Positions 18,865 to 28,868 of a stretch of 48,785 nt of DNA are shown piece after piece. The stretch spans positions 1 through 48,785 of the forward strand of contig MPUH01000514.1 in assembly GCA_001970955.1 (NCBI GenBank), given 5' to 3'. The DNA comes from Stentor coeruleus (taxonomy: Eukaryota > Ciliophora > Heterotrichea > Heterotrichida > Stentoridae). The position numbers and the translations under genes are program-made. Numbering within the stretch: position 1 is the stretch's first letter; the number at the start of each line of letters is the position of its first letter. The notes below the pieces were generated by a model. The model had not been told where the DNA came from, did not search any database, and saw nothing but the letters and a program-made list of their open reading frames with translations.

Positions 18865-19905
18865 CTAGAACAAAGTGAAAAAGTACTCAAGACCTTGACC
18901 GAGCTCCCATATGCCAATACCCATTCCATGTCTTTCTGCATAAGCAAGTCTTTCTGAGATCATGTCAAGTGTTGGGTAATAAACCACACAGTCTCTTCCA
19001 GCATTGTTGTATATAAACTTATGCTCTTTACCTGAGTCTTCCCAGATATCTTTAACGTTCTTGTTAAGAATATCAATGAACTCTTTGCCGATAACAGGCT
19101 GACCATGACCTTCTTTATAGTCGTATCCATAAAAAGGTACCCCAAGGAGGATTTTTGTATTGTCAACTTCATTGCCTGAGTAAAGTTTAGATAAAGTGTC
19201 TTTTATCCATGGCATTGGCGCATTTGGTCCTGGAGTAGCTGGAGAAAAGTCGTAAGTCATTAGGTTCACCCGATGAAAGCTTTCAACTAAAGTGAGGAAT
19301 TCTGATGAAGTTATTTCATTGTTTCTCATTGGTGGCAAAGTCAAAATAGTTACTAGTCCTACTTTAATCATAGCCTTGCTTATCATTGTGAGCATTCTCA
19401 GCTGCAAAGCTCTGAGTTCAGCATAATTTGACAGGTTATTTAATATCCCTAAACCTTGAAGCCAAAACTCAAAGACTATCCCTTGATATTGATTTTTCTG
19501 ACAAAAAGCTATAATAGCTTGTGCTAATCGGCTAATTTGTTTATCAGAATTTAAGATTGATATATAAGCTCTTGGATGAGTTTTGGTTATAATTAGCCTT
19601 GGGACAATTTTAATTTTACCTCGAGCGCTGTTTAAAAAATTCATATCTTCATCACCGGTTATAGCAAAATCAGTTTCTCCTGCTGAGTAATAGAAACTTA
19701 ATTCATGCCAAACTGGTGAAACATAAGTGAATTTTGATGGGTATTTTAAAGCATATTTGTAGCCTAAAGAATTCCAAGGGGTTAGATATGCTAGGGTTTC
19801 ACCTTGAAAATGTTTATGGTCCTCAGTGCATTGGGTATGGGTTGATAGAATTTCATCCTTTAAAGAACCAGATACCAAATAGAGGAGTGATATTAGATAA
19901 ATCAT
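18865..19905 (-). CDS. CHID1: Chitinase-domain-containing protein 1 (CHID1) homologue
   Basis: 346 aa with an N-terminal signal peptide (MIYLISLLYLVSGSL). The GH18 TIM barrel matches CHID1/SI-CLP rather than active chitinases: QGIVFEFWLQGL stands where chitinases carry DxxDxDxE, as in CHID1 (FVVEVWNQL), so the proton-donor Glu is absent. Other family features are SFHRVNLMTYDFSPATPGPN, LLGVPFYGYDY, VVYYPTLDM and the C-terminal GIGIWELGQGLEYFF. In animals CHID1 is a lysosomal/secreted carbohydrate-binding protein; here a lumenal lectin-like role is inferred. The C2-domain gene follows after 9 bp. Confidence 0.9.
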   Translation of the reverse strand: MIYLISLLYLVSGSLKDEILSTHTQCTEDHKHFQGETLAYLTPWNSLGYKYALKYPSKFTYVSPVWHELSFYYSAGETDFAITGDEDMNFLNSARGKIKIVPRLIITKTHPRAYISILNSDKQISRLAQAIIAFCQKNQYQGIVFEFWLQGLGILNNLSNYAELRALQLRMLTMISKAMIKVGLVTILTLPPMRNNEITSSEFLTLVESFHRVNLMTYDFSPATPGPNAPMPWIKDTLSKLYSGNEVDNTKILLGVPFYGYDYKEGHGQPVIGKEFIDILNKNVKDIWEDSGKEHKFIYNNAGRDCVVYYPTLDMISERLAYAERHGMGIGIWELGQGLEYFFTLF

Positions 19906-20311
19906 TATATTGTCACGATTACATAGATAAATGTGTGAAGTTTGATGGGGTTTTAGAGAGGAAAGCTGAGATTTTATTGGTGGATTGGAATTTTAGAAGA
20001 GTAGATATGAAATTTGTGGATATAACATTTTAGAATCTGGCTAGGAGATTAGAATTTTTATTTTTTATTTTTCAAGTGTGATTATTTGGATAATTTATAA
20101 TGATATATTGTGAGAGAAAACTTAAAATTCATCATAAAAGTAAATCAAATTTATCAAAAAAAAAAGCACATAATAATACTATCTCTAAGCATTATTATCA
20201 TCATCATCTACTTTCCTACTTACAAAAACTTAAAACAAACCTCCCCATAACCAACCACACACATAACTCTAATAAAAATTCTATTATTATCACTAATCCC
20301 ACCTATTCCAA
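19906..20311. other. Intergenic region between two minus genes
   Basis: No gene accepted. 19906-20100 is G-rich and C-poor on plus (5' flank of CHID1 on its own strand is therefore C-rich). 20160-20311 is C-rich and almost free of G (3' flank of the XRCC1-like gene). The 128-codon plus frame starting at 20100 lies in this skewed tract and over the antisense of the XRCC1-like gene; it is not convincing. Confidence 0.6.
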
Positions 20312-21355
20312 TCACAAATGTCTTCTATACATCTCAGGCAGCAAAGGTTCTCTTCTCCTAATGCAATCCATCAGCCATTTCCTACTAACAATTTTCGCAT
20401 CAACAGCATTAACTAAAAAAATAACTTCAGGGTCATTTCCCTCATATATAACATGTGACACCCCTTCTTCTAAATCTTCAAAATAGCAAATTCCTAAAGC
20501 TTTACACATCTCTTCAATACAATCCTTCATTTTCCCTTCCTCTTTACAACAAACAACATAATTCCTCTCAGCATTAGGGGCAAGTAAATTAGCATAAGAA
20601 CATGTCGGGGTTTTTTGTTTTGCAGTTGCCGATCTAAGTGTTTTCTGTCTAATACTATTACTATTTTGGCAATTTTCCAATATTCTTTTTTGATCTTCAA
20701 CAAATTCATGACTATCCATCATCTTTGACAGATTATTTGAATCAGCATCTTGGCCTGTTTTTTTAACAACACTAAGTGATGTTTGTTTAAATTTATTAAC
20801 TGGAGCTGTTGCTGGGGATATAGGGTTATTAGATTTCTTTTCTCCATTGGTGTTAGGAGAGTAAAAAAACTGAGACTTTGTAAAAGTATTACTAATACTT
20901 TTGCTTTTTGGTTGGTCATCATCTGCATCACGTGCGGTTTTAAGTATAAAACTATAGATTATTAAAAGACTTTCGGTTTCTGATGATATATGAACTACAC
21001 ATGCACAGAATTTTTGTTTTGTGGTTATTTTTAATATTTTAGGTCTTTTTGAAATGCTTTGGGATGGACCTTCGTATATTGTTGACCCGGTAGCATTTTG
21101 TGTATCTTGAATGCTAGAATTTTCTTGAATGCTAGAATTTATTAGCTTTGAGTTTAGACCTATTATATGTAATGTTACTGAACTATCAGTATTGATTAGG
21201 ATTTCTGATATTGTGCATGGGTCGAATTCTAGGTATAAAGAAGCTGAGGTATCATCACTTTTCCAAAATTCTGATGGGTTTGTGTTTGATATGCTGTGGA
21301 TGTTTCCATGACCATATGGCTTGTGGTCTTTTATTGTGTACTCGACACTTTGCAT
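20312..21355 (-). CDS. XRCC1: XRCC1-like DNA-repair scaffold (N-terminal domain plus one BRCT)
   Basis: 347 aa, intronless. The N-terminal ~150 residues resemble the XRCC1 N-terminal beta-sandwich in layout: FWKSDDTSASLYLEFDPC, ISEILINTDSSVTLHIIG, a late strand FCACVVHISSETESLLIIYS. A Ser/Lys-rich linker (about 150-260) follows. The C-terminal ~85 residues form one BRCT domain, with NYVVCCKEEGKMKDC, VSHVIYEGND, and VSRKWLMDCIRRREPLLP, close to the WxxDCxRxRxxLP end of XRCC1 BRCT1. XRCC1 organises single-strand break and base-excision repair through PARP and ligase III contacts. A small in-frame repeat (NSSIQE-NSSIQD) lies near residue 75. The stop is TGA, rare in this window. Another BRCT scaffold is possible. 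Confidence 0.6.
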   Translation of the reverse strand: MQSVEYTIKDHKPYGHGNIHSISNTNPSEFWKSDDTSASLYLEFDPCTISEILINTDSSVTLHIIGLNSKLINSSIQENSSIQDTQNATGSTIYEGPSQSISKRPKILKITTKQKFCACVVHISSETESLLIIYSFILKTARDADDDQPKSKSISNTFTKSQFFYSPNTNGEKKSNNPISPATAPVNKFKQTSLSVVKKTGQDADSNNLSKMMDSHEFVEDQKRILENCQNSNSIRQKTLRSATAKQKTPTCSYANLLAPNAERNYVVCCKEEGKMKDCIEEMCKALGICYFEDLEEGVSHVIYEGNDPEVIFLVNAVDAKIVSRKWLMDCIRRREPLLPEMYRRHL

Positions 21356-22086
21356 TTTAAATTATACGCGGAAGATAAGATTTTATTTAGATATGGAGTT
21401 TTTGTGAAGATGCTGAGAACTTTTGGAGAATGATTTGGGGTTTAGATAAAAATTTAGAGGATTTTGGTAAGTGTTTGAGATATATTTTTTAATATTAGGT
21501 TTATATAGTTATGGGTGAATGATGATTGTTTATATGCTGGCTAAATAATAAAAGCTTGCGAGCATTTGATTTTTTTTTTAAAGAATCTGCAAAAGTAGAA
21601 TAATTTACAATATATTTGAATGCTGTATAAAATATTTTAATTATTACCTGCTATTCATAAATTTGTTTCAGCAAAGTTTTTATGTCTAAATTGTATTTGT
21701 CAAAAAAAGTCCTGGATGTTTATATTATTAATCTGTTGCATTATAATACTTAGAATATTAAAGTTTTCTAGTATCACTCTGTTAGTGCGAATATGCTCAT
21801 CATTTCTCCTTTTATGATCATGTGTATATTTGGTAATACTTCTGTTTGATACAGATTGAGATAGTGTAAGTATCACATTTTAATTGGTAGTTATTTTGTT
21901 AAAAAATCTAGCAATAAACAGTTTTTTCGAATCTTACATAATTTTCCTGAAATAAACAACCAATATACAATCACATAAATCACCCCTAAACACAAATAAA
22001 AGCATAAAAATAAATTAATCTCTAAGCATCCCATCATATATTTTTTTCATAACCAACTTAATATTATAACCTATTCTAATCATCAC
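21356..22086. other. Intergenic region between two minus genes
   Basis: No gene accepted. The part next to the XRCC1-like start (21356-21500) is G-rich on plus; the part next to the 3' end of the following gene (21930-22086) is C-rich and G-poor. A ~60-codon open run without Met on the minus strand (about 21700-21880) is within chance expectation for this base composition. Confidence 0.6.
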
Positions 22087-22893
22087 TTACTTAAGTATAT
22101 GATCTAATTTTTTTTGGAATTCATCACCCTTGCTGCTTACCGATTTTAATGATGCTAAATTTTGAATTAAAGTATCCTTCTCATTAGCCTGCAATAAAGG
22201 ACTAGCCTCAGCAAAAATATCAACAAGATCACTTGCTAACTTCTCTAAAGGATAATTATTATTCTTATATTCCTGATCATAAAAAAACTCGAAGCTTGTG
22301 TTCAAATTTTCAACATTAATCACTTTATAATTCTCATGATATAATGTATAAAATTCTAAGCTGTCCACATTTATCAAAAAGCATAGCACAAGTGGGAATA
22401 TATATTTGTTCTTCTTTATTTCAAAAAGAGTTTGACTTGAATAATAGTATTTAAATTGTAAATTCAATACTGTTGAAACATATTCAAGTTTTTGGAATAA
22501 TTCGACTAAGGTATCATTTGAATCATATCCAATAATCATGCTCCCAAAGCTGATAATCTCATTTAAAAGCTCAGACTCACTCTTATATCTTTTAACAAAA
22601 GCTTCATGTTCTGCTTCACCATCTGATATCTTGCTTAATATTTCTGATAAATAAGGAAGCTCTTGAGTATCTTGGATTTTCTTCTGACTTTATATATCTT
22701 ACATGTGCTCTAAAAATATAAAATTGCTGTATGGTGTATTTTGGGCAATAATCAAAGCTTCTAAATAAGCAGTTGCAAAAGAAATAATAAGCCCATGTAT
22801 ATCAGTACCACATTCTCTTGCAAACTTGAAATTCAATTGATTATCAAGCCAATCATATGGACTGGCAATGCTAAAAAGTTTTAATCCAGCCAT
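22087..22893 (-). CDS. Unknown protein, 263 aa, with a 15-nt intron
   Basis: Exon 1 is 22893-22703, exon 2 is 22687-22087. The unspliced frame stops at TAA 22699-22701; splicing joins NFIFLEH to IQKKIQDTQELPYLSEIL and gives one frame to TAA at 22087. The protein is mainly alpha-helical by composition, with LVLCFLINVDSLEFYTLYHE and KLASDLVDIFAEASPLL stretches. No family recognised. The start follows TCTATAA directly. Confidence 0.8.
22688..22702 (-). other. 15-nt intron
   Basis: On the minus strand it reads GTAAGATATATAAAG. It interrupts a codon (phase 2) and contains an in-frame TAA; the codon after joining is ATT. Confidence 0.9.
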
Positions 22894-23898
22894 TTATAGA
22901 ATTTATTTTAATATTTTATATCAAAGATATTTCAGTCTATTTCGTTCTAAAGGAGTAAACCGCTATTCTAAAAATGTATCTTTGTTTATAGACTTTAATA
23001 AATTTTTGCTTGTTTATTTATGACATTTTGGTGTTTAAATATAAAAGATAAGTTTTCACTAGCACGTAAAAATATGTAAATGGAGAATAAGGGTAAATCT
23101 ATGAAAAATATTTTATGATAGCATTTTATTTGTAGTTTCAGTATAGAATGCATCATATTTTTGAGCTATTTTTTTATGAGTAAGATGATTACTATCAAGT
23201 TTTCTTTGCCAAAGATGGATATTTTTTTGAGAAATTGTCTCTTAGCTCCTTTTGATGGCTGTTTAAACTTATATTCTTCTATTTTTGCTAGTAAAGGACC
23301 TTGTGACTTTTTAATGTACACCCTGGATTTATCATTTCCAGTGAAGTTATTGTATCATGACCTTTTAGTATCCTAGAATGAGCAGAATCCTAATACCCAG
23401 TATGAAAAATACAACTTATCCTCATCAGGCCATTCAGCAAATCAACAATCCCCTTTTATACAAAAAGAATCGTCAGAAATCCTATATGGAGCTTAAAATT
23501 GCAGTAAGTCCATACATAAACGTTTTTAACGATATACTCAGTATTTCCTACATGATAGCAACACACAATTTTCTCATTGGTATAAAAACTCATTTTCAAT
23601 ATAAACCATAACACCCTTTCACTATTATCTAACAACAAAAATACCAAAATCTTAAATCTAATTCTAAATCCAAACTACAAATCCACAATTCTTCCTCCAC
23701 TATCCTAAACTAAACAATTTTTACAATATAAAATCTCTAATTTCCTAAAAAAACTCATAATTCACAATCCTTTCCTTTTACATTCTTCCCTTTCTTCTTC
23801 TTTTTAATTCCACTCACAATCCCATCAATAAACTTTTTCTAAAGCATCCTTTATTTCTTACAAAAAATCTAAAACCCAAAATTCATCTCTTAATAATC
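22894..23898. other. Divergent intergenic region, extreme G-poor tract on the right
   Basis: No gene accepted. 23581-23898, directly before the GST start, holds one G against 81 C on the plus strand. Further left (about 23180-23480) short protein-like stretches occur on both strands but are broken by stops and frame changes; a decayed gene is possible, but not supported. Confidence 0.6.
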
Positions 23899-24534
23899 AT
23901 GGCTATAACTCTTCATTATTTCGACTTATATGCAAGAGGTGAAACTAGCCGTATTATCCTTCATTACAATGGAACTGAGTTCACTGACCACAGAATATCC
24001 TTTGAAGAATGGCCTAATTTACGAGATAATGGTTTTTCTGAGTTCTCAGAACTCCCACAAATGGAAATCGATAATCTTAAGCTAGTTCAAAGCCATTGTA
24101 TAAGTCGTTATTTATGTCAGAAATTCGGTTATGTTCCAAAAAATCATATAGATGAATATTATGTTGAATCTATATGTGATCTTAAAGAAGATATATATAG
24201 GCATTTTGCCAATCTTACTTTTTCAGGGAATTTTGAACAACTTGAAGAAGATATGCAAGAAACAGCGATGCCTTGGTGGCTAAGGAAAATTGAAGCTAGG
24301 CTTGTGAGGAATCAAAATGGTGATGGATGGTTTGTAGGGTCAAATCCTACTAGAGCTGACTTTGAAATTTTCCAGCTTATATATGATTATCTTATATGTA
24401 ATGAAAAAGAAAATACATATAAAATGATGCTTGAGACTAATGCGCCTAAGGTTAAAGCTTTTGTGAAAAGATTTTTAGAAGGCTCACCAAGAGTTGCTGG
24501 GTATTTATCTACAAGGCCTGTTTGCTTTTTCTAA
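23899..24534 (+). CDS. Glutathione S-transferase (sigma/alpha-like)
   Basis: 211 aa, the usual length for a cytosolic GST. The thioredoxin-like N-terminal domain starts ITLHYFDLYARGETSRIIL, with Tyr7 at the catalytic position of sigma/alpha/mu classes, followed by LPQMEID and LVQSHCISRYL, where QS binds the gamma-glutamyl part of glutathione. The C-terminal helical domain includes NGDGWFVGSNPTRADFEIFQ, the conserved N-capping region with the buried Asp. Role: conjugation of glutathione to electrophiles, or prostaglandin-type isomerase activity. Its upstream region is nearly free of G. Confidence 0.93.
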   Translation: MAITLHYFDLYARGETSRIILHYNGTEFTDHRISFEEWPNLRDNGFSEFSELPQMEIDNLKLVQSHCISRYLCQKFGYVPKNHIDEYYVESICDLKEDIYRHFANLTFSGNFEQLEEDMQETAMPWWLRKIEARLVRNQNGDGWFVGSNPTRADFEIFQLIYDYLICNEKENTYKMMLETNAPKVKAFVKRFLEGSPRVAGYLSTRPVCFF

Positions 24535-24964
24535 TTAATTAATATTTCTAGATTTTTGTCTGGTTTTATTAAAAAAATTGGTAAATTGACATCTGAGTAT
24601 TGTAGTTTCTATAATATACATAAGTTAAGATTAGTTAAATACTGAAAAAATATTTTGATTAGTTCTAATATATTACTAGTATTTAGTAGGTCTTTATTAG
24701 AATTAAAAATTCTATCATTCTAGGTAATTAGTATTAGTTAGGAATCATCGCTTAAAAAGTTTTATCGTAAAGATTTAGAGATTACATTTTTTTGAATGTC
24801 TACCTTTTTATACTTTAAATATATTTGTAAACTTACACCCTAAAATGTTTTCTAAACGGAAACTAAATTCACATCCTTCAATTTCCAGTAAATAACTTGA
24901 AGATAAACACACATATCATCACTTTCTAATACTCTCTCAATCAACCTAATAATTTAAGAATGAG
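24535..24964. other. Convergent intergenic region with one copy of a dispersed 27-mer
   Basis: No gene seen. G exceeds C on the left and the right ~120 bases are C-rich. 24727-24753 matches 30864-30890 at 26 of 27 positions. Confidence 0.6.
24727..24753 (+). repeat. Dispersed 27-bp repeat, copy 1
   Basis: ATTAGTATTAGTTAGGAATC begins the copy, which continues ATCGCTT. It differs from copy 2 (30864-30890) at a single base. The flanks of the two copies are unrelated. Confidence 0.8.
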
Positions 24965-26074
24965 TTAGATATTACTTCTATATCTACTAATAAGGCATCC
25001 TCTTAGTTCAACCACATCTTTTTTGTAGGGGGAACTTCCTCTCTTAAGTGGTACAGAATATTGTTCTCTAGGCAAATTCTCATTTGAAGATAAAAAATAA
25101 TCACAAACACTTTCATTAAGAAATTTGTGTCGTTTTCCAAAATATTTTATCTCAAAAATATTCCCTGCTTCATCCTCCTGTCTGTTGGTATCGATAAATT
25201 CCTCAGAAATTCTGCAACTTCTTGAATCTTCCCAAGTGTGGCATAAAATTTTTCGAAAGTAATGACACAGTTCATGAAGTAAGACATAAAAAATTGCTGC
25301 TTTGTTTAATATTGGATTGCTAGTTTCGAAAAATTTTAGGTATATTTTTCTATCATAAGTAGTAAAACCATCAACTCCATACAAATCCAATTCTTGCTCT
25401 TCTACTAAGAAAGTGTTTCTCAAAGCAATATTGAGTAAATTTATAAAAGCATTTTCATCAACCTTACATAAATTTTTCATGTATTCTGTAAATAAAGAAT
25501 TTTTAGAAAGAAAAGTCATAAACTCATCAAAATAAATATCAAAATTGTCAACTTTGGTTCTAGCTTTCTGCTCCAAAACGAAGCTTCTGCACATAAAGTT
25601 TTAGGGTATTCGAAATCTAAAAATAGTAAAAATGCTGAAATGTTAAATGATTTCAGTTCTTTAGAAACAATAATTCTTTTCAAAATATTGGTAAATTCAT
25701 AAAATTGTGTGACTTAAAACTAGATAAAATTTTTTGTAAGTTTTTTGAATTGTTCATCCCTGTTAAAAATTTATAACAAATACAGAGATGATTTCTTCGT
25801 TTATAACCGGCTCTTCTATTTGTCTATTCCAAAACTTTGAACTTAAGATTTGTAAGTCTGAATTTACACTTTCTAAAATTGTTTTTATTTTTTGACTATA
25901 TAGGTTTATGAGATCAGAAATCGAGGTAACATAAAATAAACTTTCTAGAGGGAAAAGAATTTCATCTTCAATTAACTTAGCAACTTTCAATGCTGATATT
26001 TCAAAAATTTCAATATCATTGAGGTCTTGAAAATCATTTATGGTTATCATTTTATTATATATGGAGATTTTCAC
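24965..26074 (-). pseudogene. HExxH metallopeptidase-like locus with broken frames
   Basis: Three protein-like pieces follow each other on the minus strand in different frames. Piece 1 (26074-25763, 103 codons) starts MKISIYNK and ends TAA. Piece 2 (about 25780-25560) reads DEQFKKLTKNFI, two close stops, then VTQFYEFTNILKRIIVSKEL and FLDFEYPKTLCAEASFW. Piece 3 (down to TAA near 24965, about 200 codons) has LLHELCHYF, a zinc HExxH motif, and a later NESVCDYFLSS whose Glu could be the third ligand. No 15- or 16-nt GT-AG intron repairs the breaks. It is either a decayed gene or one with sequence errors. A peptidase role is inferred from the HELCH motif alone. Confidence 0.5.
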
Positions 26075-27474
26075 TTATGGAATTTTTGTATAGGCTAATT
26101 GCCTAATGTAAGTGTTGATGTTTTTGATTTTTGTGACGAAAAAATGAGGCATTTCGATTTCCTTGCGCACTTCAAGTGCAATNTGAGGCATTTCGATTTC
26201 CTTGCGCACTTCAAGTGCAATTGATAGGGCTAAAGTCATTAACCCCAATAGTTTTCTATGCTATCATCACATTTTAAAAGGTTTTTTAAGTACTTCAAAT
26301 ATTTAGATAATATTATCTTTATTTCCAGCTCTTATCGTGAAAAAAATCTTCCCCAAACCGAAAAATACTCACCAAAAAGCTTCTCTTAGCCATACTATAA
26401 AAATCTCTTTATAGCAGGCCTTTTCAAGTCTATAATTGTGTTTCTGCCGCATCATTTTTAAATTCATAGTCATTTATATATTAAAACATATATTTTCCTA
26501 TTCATTTTATCTATAAAACCAACAAACTCATATAAAAGCATATTTCGATTCATATAAAATGCACTTTTAGTTTATACAAAATATCCTTATGAATATTTTT
26601 TAATCAAATCTCTTTATAATAATTTTCTATCATCCACATTTTTATATAATTTTTTCTAATTCTATTAAGTGTGAGTATGTGAGCAGCATGGTTTGAGCAT
26701 ATCTGATCAAGGTTTGCTGGTACGATTTCTTTCTTTAGGCAGATTCAGTATATTAAAAACACTCTCTGTCGCTTGTTGTATAACTCTTTACTTGACTAAA
26801 GAGATTTTACTGTTTCTTTTCTTTCTAATTCTATAACATATATTTCAACTAATAATGAACCTCCTGTAATTATCGATGCCTTTTCTCTAACTTTCAGCCT
26901 ATCAACTAATTAAAATATCAAAATTTTCATGAGATATTGAAGATCTTCGCGATAGAAAAATTCTTAGATTGTTTTTAATTACTGATATTGTCTGAGACCT
27001 TGATAAGATTTATGCATTGCCCTTGGAGGCTTGATTTTAATAAAAAAAGGTTATTTGACCAGGGTTTTGTATCAACCTAACTTGTGACATTTTTGGTTTT
27101 GCAAGAATTTATTTTGTCTGTACAGCAAAAAGTATAGGGTGTTGAGAAGTATTGTTTAGGATTTGTTTATTATTTCTGAATATATTCATCAATATAAGCT
27201 TAATGTCTGAAGAAACAATAAAAAACTTCCCCTTTTTTAATATTTATGAGTATTTTTAGAAAATAGTCATTTGTTTTCTAGAAAGATCTAAAACAGCATA
27301 AAATTAAACTCCAACAACAACATAATTTATTAATAAAACAATTTACATAACACAATTACCTTTTTAGATCAAAAAACTATTAAAGGTTATAAGGCTTGAT
27401 TTCCATTACGTAGGAATCGATTAAGTTGCAACCACAAAAATGTCGCTTATAAAATTCAGATCTAATCTTTTACG
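26075..27474. other. 1.4-kb intergenic region with an assembly join
   Basis: Between the broken metallopeptidase locus (minus) and OAT (plus). It holds the duplicated join at 26145-26221. A long minus-strand stretch (27120-26640) reads partly like protein but has about nine stops in 160 codons, near the chance level, so no gene is called. No tRNA or known snRNA was recognised. The last ~170 bases before OAT are C-rich and G-poor. Confidence 0.5.
26145..26221. repeat. Duplicated contig ends around a single N
   Basis: Identical 38-bp copies at 26145-26182 and 26184-26221 flank the N at 26183. Likely an unmerged assembly overlap. Confidence 0.9.
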
Positions 27475-28722
27475 ATGCTCAGAACAGCTATAAGAAAAAT
27501 TTCATCCATAACCAAAGGAGGAGAATCATATATTGAAAAAGAACTGAATTACGGTGCCAACAATTATCATCCTCTACCTGTAGTTCTTTGTAAAGGTGAA
27601 GGAATGTATTTGTGGGACATATCAGGCAAACGTTATTACGATTTCTTGGCTGCTTATTCTGCAGTCAATCAAGGACATTGTCATCCAAAAATTGTTGAAG
27701 CTATGATTTCTCAAGCTAAAATATTATCAATTACATCAAGAGCTTTTCATAATAACTTACTTGGTGAAACAGAAGAACTCCTTTGTAAAACTTTTGGATT
27801 TGATAAAGCTTTAATGATGAACAGTGGGGTTGAAGCTGGAGAATCTGCTGTAAAAATTGCTAGAAGATGGGGTTATGAGGTTAAAGGGATTCCTGCTAAT
27901 CAAGCGAGAATTGTGTTTTGTTCAAACAACTTCTGGGGAAGGACTATTGCGGCGTGTGCCTCTTCAGATGACCCGGAAAGGTATAAGAATTTCGGTCCTT
28001 TTGCTGGGTTGAACTTTCAGATTATCCCTTATGATAACGTTGATGCCCTTGAACAAGCTTTAAGCAACAAAAATGTTGCAGGTTTTATCTTTGAACCAAT
28101 CCAAGGTGAAGCAGGTGTTGTAGTTCCTTCCACAGGATACTATACAAAAGTTCGTGAACTCTGTACAAAATACAATGTTCTTATGATTGCAGATGAAATT
28201 CAAACTGGTATCGGCCGAGCTGGGAAACTTCTTTGCCTAGAATGGGAAAATGTCAAGCCAGATATTGTAACTTTAGCAAAATCTTTATCAGGAGGTTTAA
28301 TGCCTATATCAGCAGTATTAGCTAAAAATGAAGCAATGCAAGTTCTTATCCCAGGTAGCCATGGAAGTACATTTGGTGGTAATCCAATGGCTTGTCGTGT
28401 AGTTCAAGCTTCATTATCAGTAGTAAAAGATGAGAAATTAGTTGAGAACTCAGAAAAAATGGGTCAGATTTTTAGAAATCGAATGAGCACACTTATAGGA
28501 GGCCAAGTATCAGAAGTTAGAGGCAAAGGGTTAATGAATGCTTTTGTCATTAAAAGCGGAAAAGGAGCTTGGGACCTTTGTGTTAAACTGGCTCAAAATG
28601 GTCTTTTAGCCAAACCTACTCATGAGAATATTATAAGATTCACCCCACCACTTATCATAAATGAAGCTCAACTCAATGAATGCATGGATATCATTATAAA
28701 AGCAGTAAATGAACTTCAATAA
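27475..28722 (+). CDS. OAT: Ornithine aminotransferase, mitochondrial
   Basis: 415 aa, PLP-dependent class III aminotransferase that converts ornithine and 2-oxoglutarate to glutamate-5-semialdehyde and glutamate. The N-terminus MLRTAIRKISSITK is basic and amphipathic, fitting a mitochondrial presequence. Conserved features: AAYSAVNQGHCHPKI, the NSGVEAGESAVKIARRW region typical of OAT, FEPIQGEAGV, ADEIQTGIGRAGK with the cofactor Asp, and the Schiff-base Lys269 in TLAKSLSGG, then GSTFGGNPMAC. Frame intact, no introns. It is one of the few genes here without an AT-rich element touching the ATG. The last codons overlap the first copy of a duplicated assembly join. Confidence 0.96.
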   Translation: MLRTAIRKISSITKGGESYIEKELNYGANNYHPLPVVLCKGEGMYLWDISGKRYYDFLAAYSAVNQGHCHPKIVEAMISQAKILSITSRAFHNNLLGETEELLCKTFGFDKALMMNSGVEAGESAVKIARRWGYEVKGIPANQARIVFCSNNFWGRTIAACASSDDPERYKNFGPFAGLNFQIIPYDNVDALEQALSNKNVAGFIFEPIQGEAGVVVPSTGYYTKVRELCTKYNVLMIADEIQTGIGRAGKLLCLEWENVKPDIVTLAKSLSGGLMPISAVLAKNEAMQVLIPGSHGSTFGGNPMACRVVQASLSVVKDEKLVENSEKMGQIFRNRMSTLIGGQVSEVRGKGLMNAFVIKSGKGAWDLCVKLAQNGLLAKPTHENIIRFTPPLIINEAQLNECMDIIIKAVNELQ

Positions 28723-28823
28723 TAGTAGCTTAAAAGTTTAGTTTTTAGATATCATAGTCACCCTTAANACTCCAATAATAGTAGCTTAAAAGTTTAGTTT
28801 TTAGATATCATAGTCACCCTTAA
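28713..28823. repeat. Duplicated contig ends around a single N (one mismatch)
   Basis: 55-bp copies at 28713-28767 and 28769-28823 differ at one base (acttc against actcc) and flank the N at 28768. The first copy includes the OAT stop codon. Likely an unmerged overlap, perhaps of two alleles. Confidence 0.9.
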
Positions 28824-28868
28824 TTATTTTTGATGATATGGTTGTGATGAAGGAATTAGAATAATAAT

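Noticed and set aside
20100-20486. 128-codon plus-strand open frame
   Set aside because: It sits in the C-rich 3' flank and antisense over the end of the XRCC1-like gene; composition is Lys/His/Asn/Ser noise and no domain is seen.
21700-21880. Open run of about 60 codons on the minus strand
   Set aside because: No Met, no TATAA element, and some 15 or more runs of this length are expected by chance in the intergenic DNA here.
23161-23647. Open frames of 63-77 codons on both strands
   Set aside because: Both strands show short protein-like text, but every candidate is broken by stops and no start element, splice site or domain supports one.
26640-26800. Possible snRNA or snoRNA
   Set aside because: A more structured-looking stretch, but no Sm site, C/D boxes or match to U1-U6 signatures could be recognised.
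26640-27120. Long minus-strand stretch that reads partly like protein
   Set aside because: About nine stops in 160 codons, close to the chance rate for this base composition.
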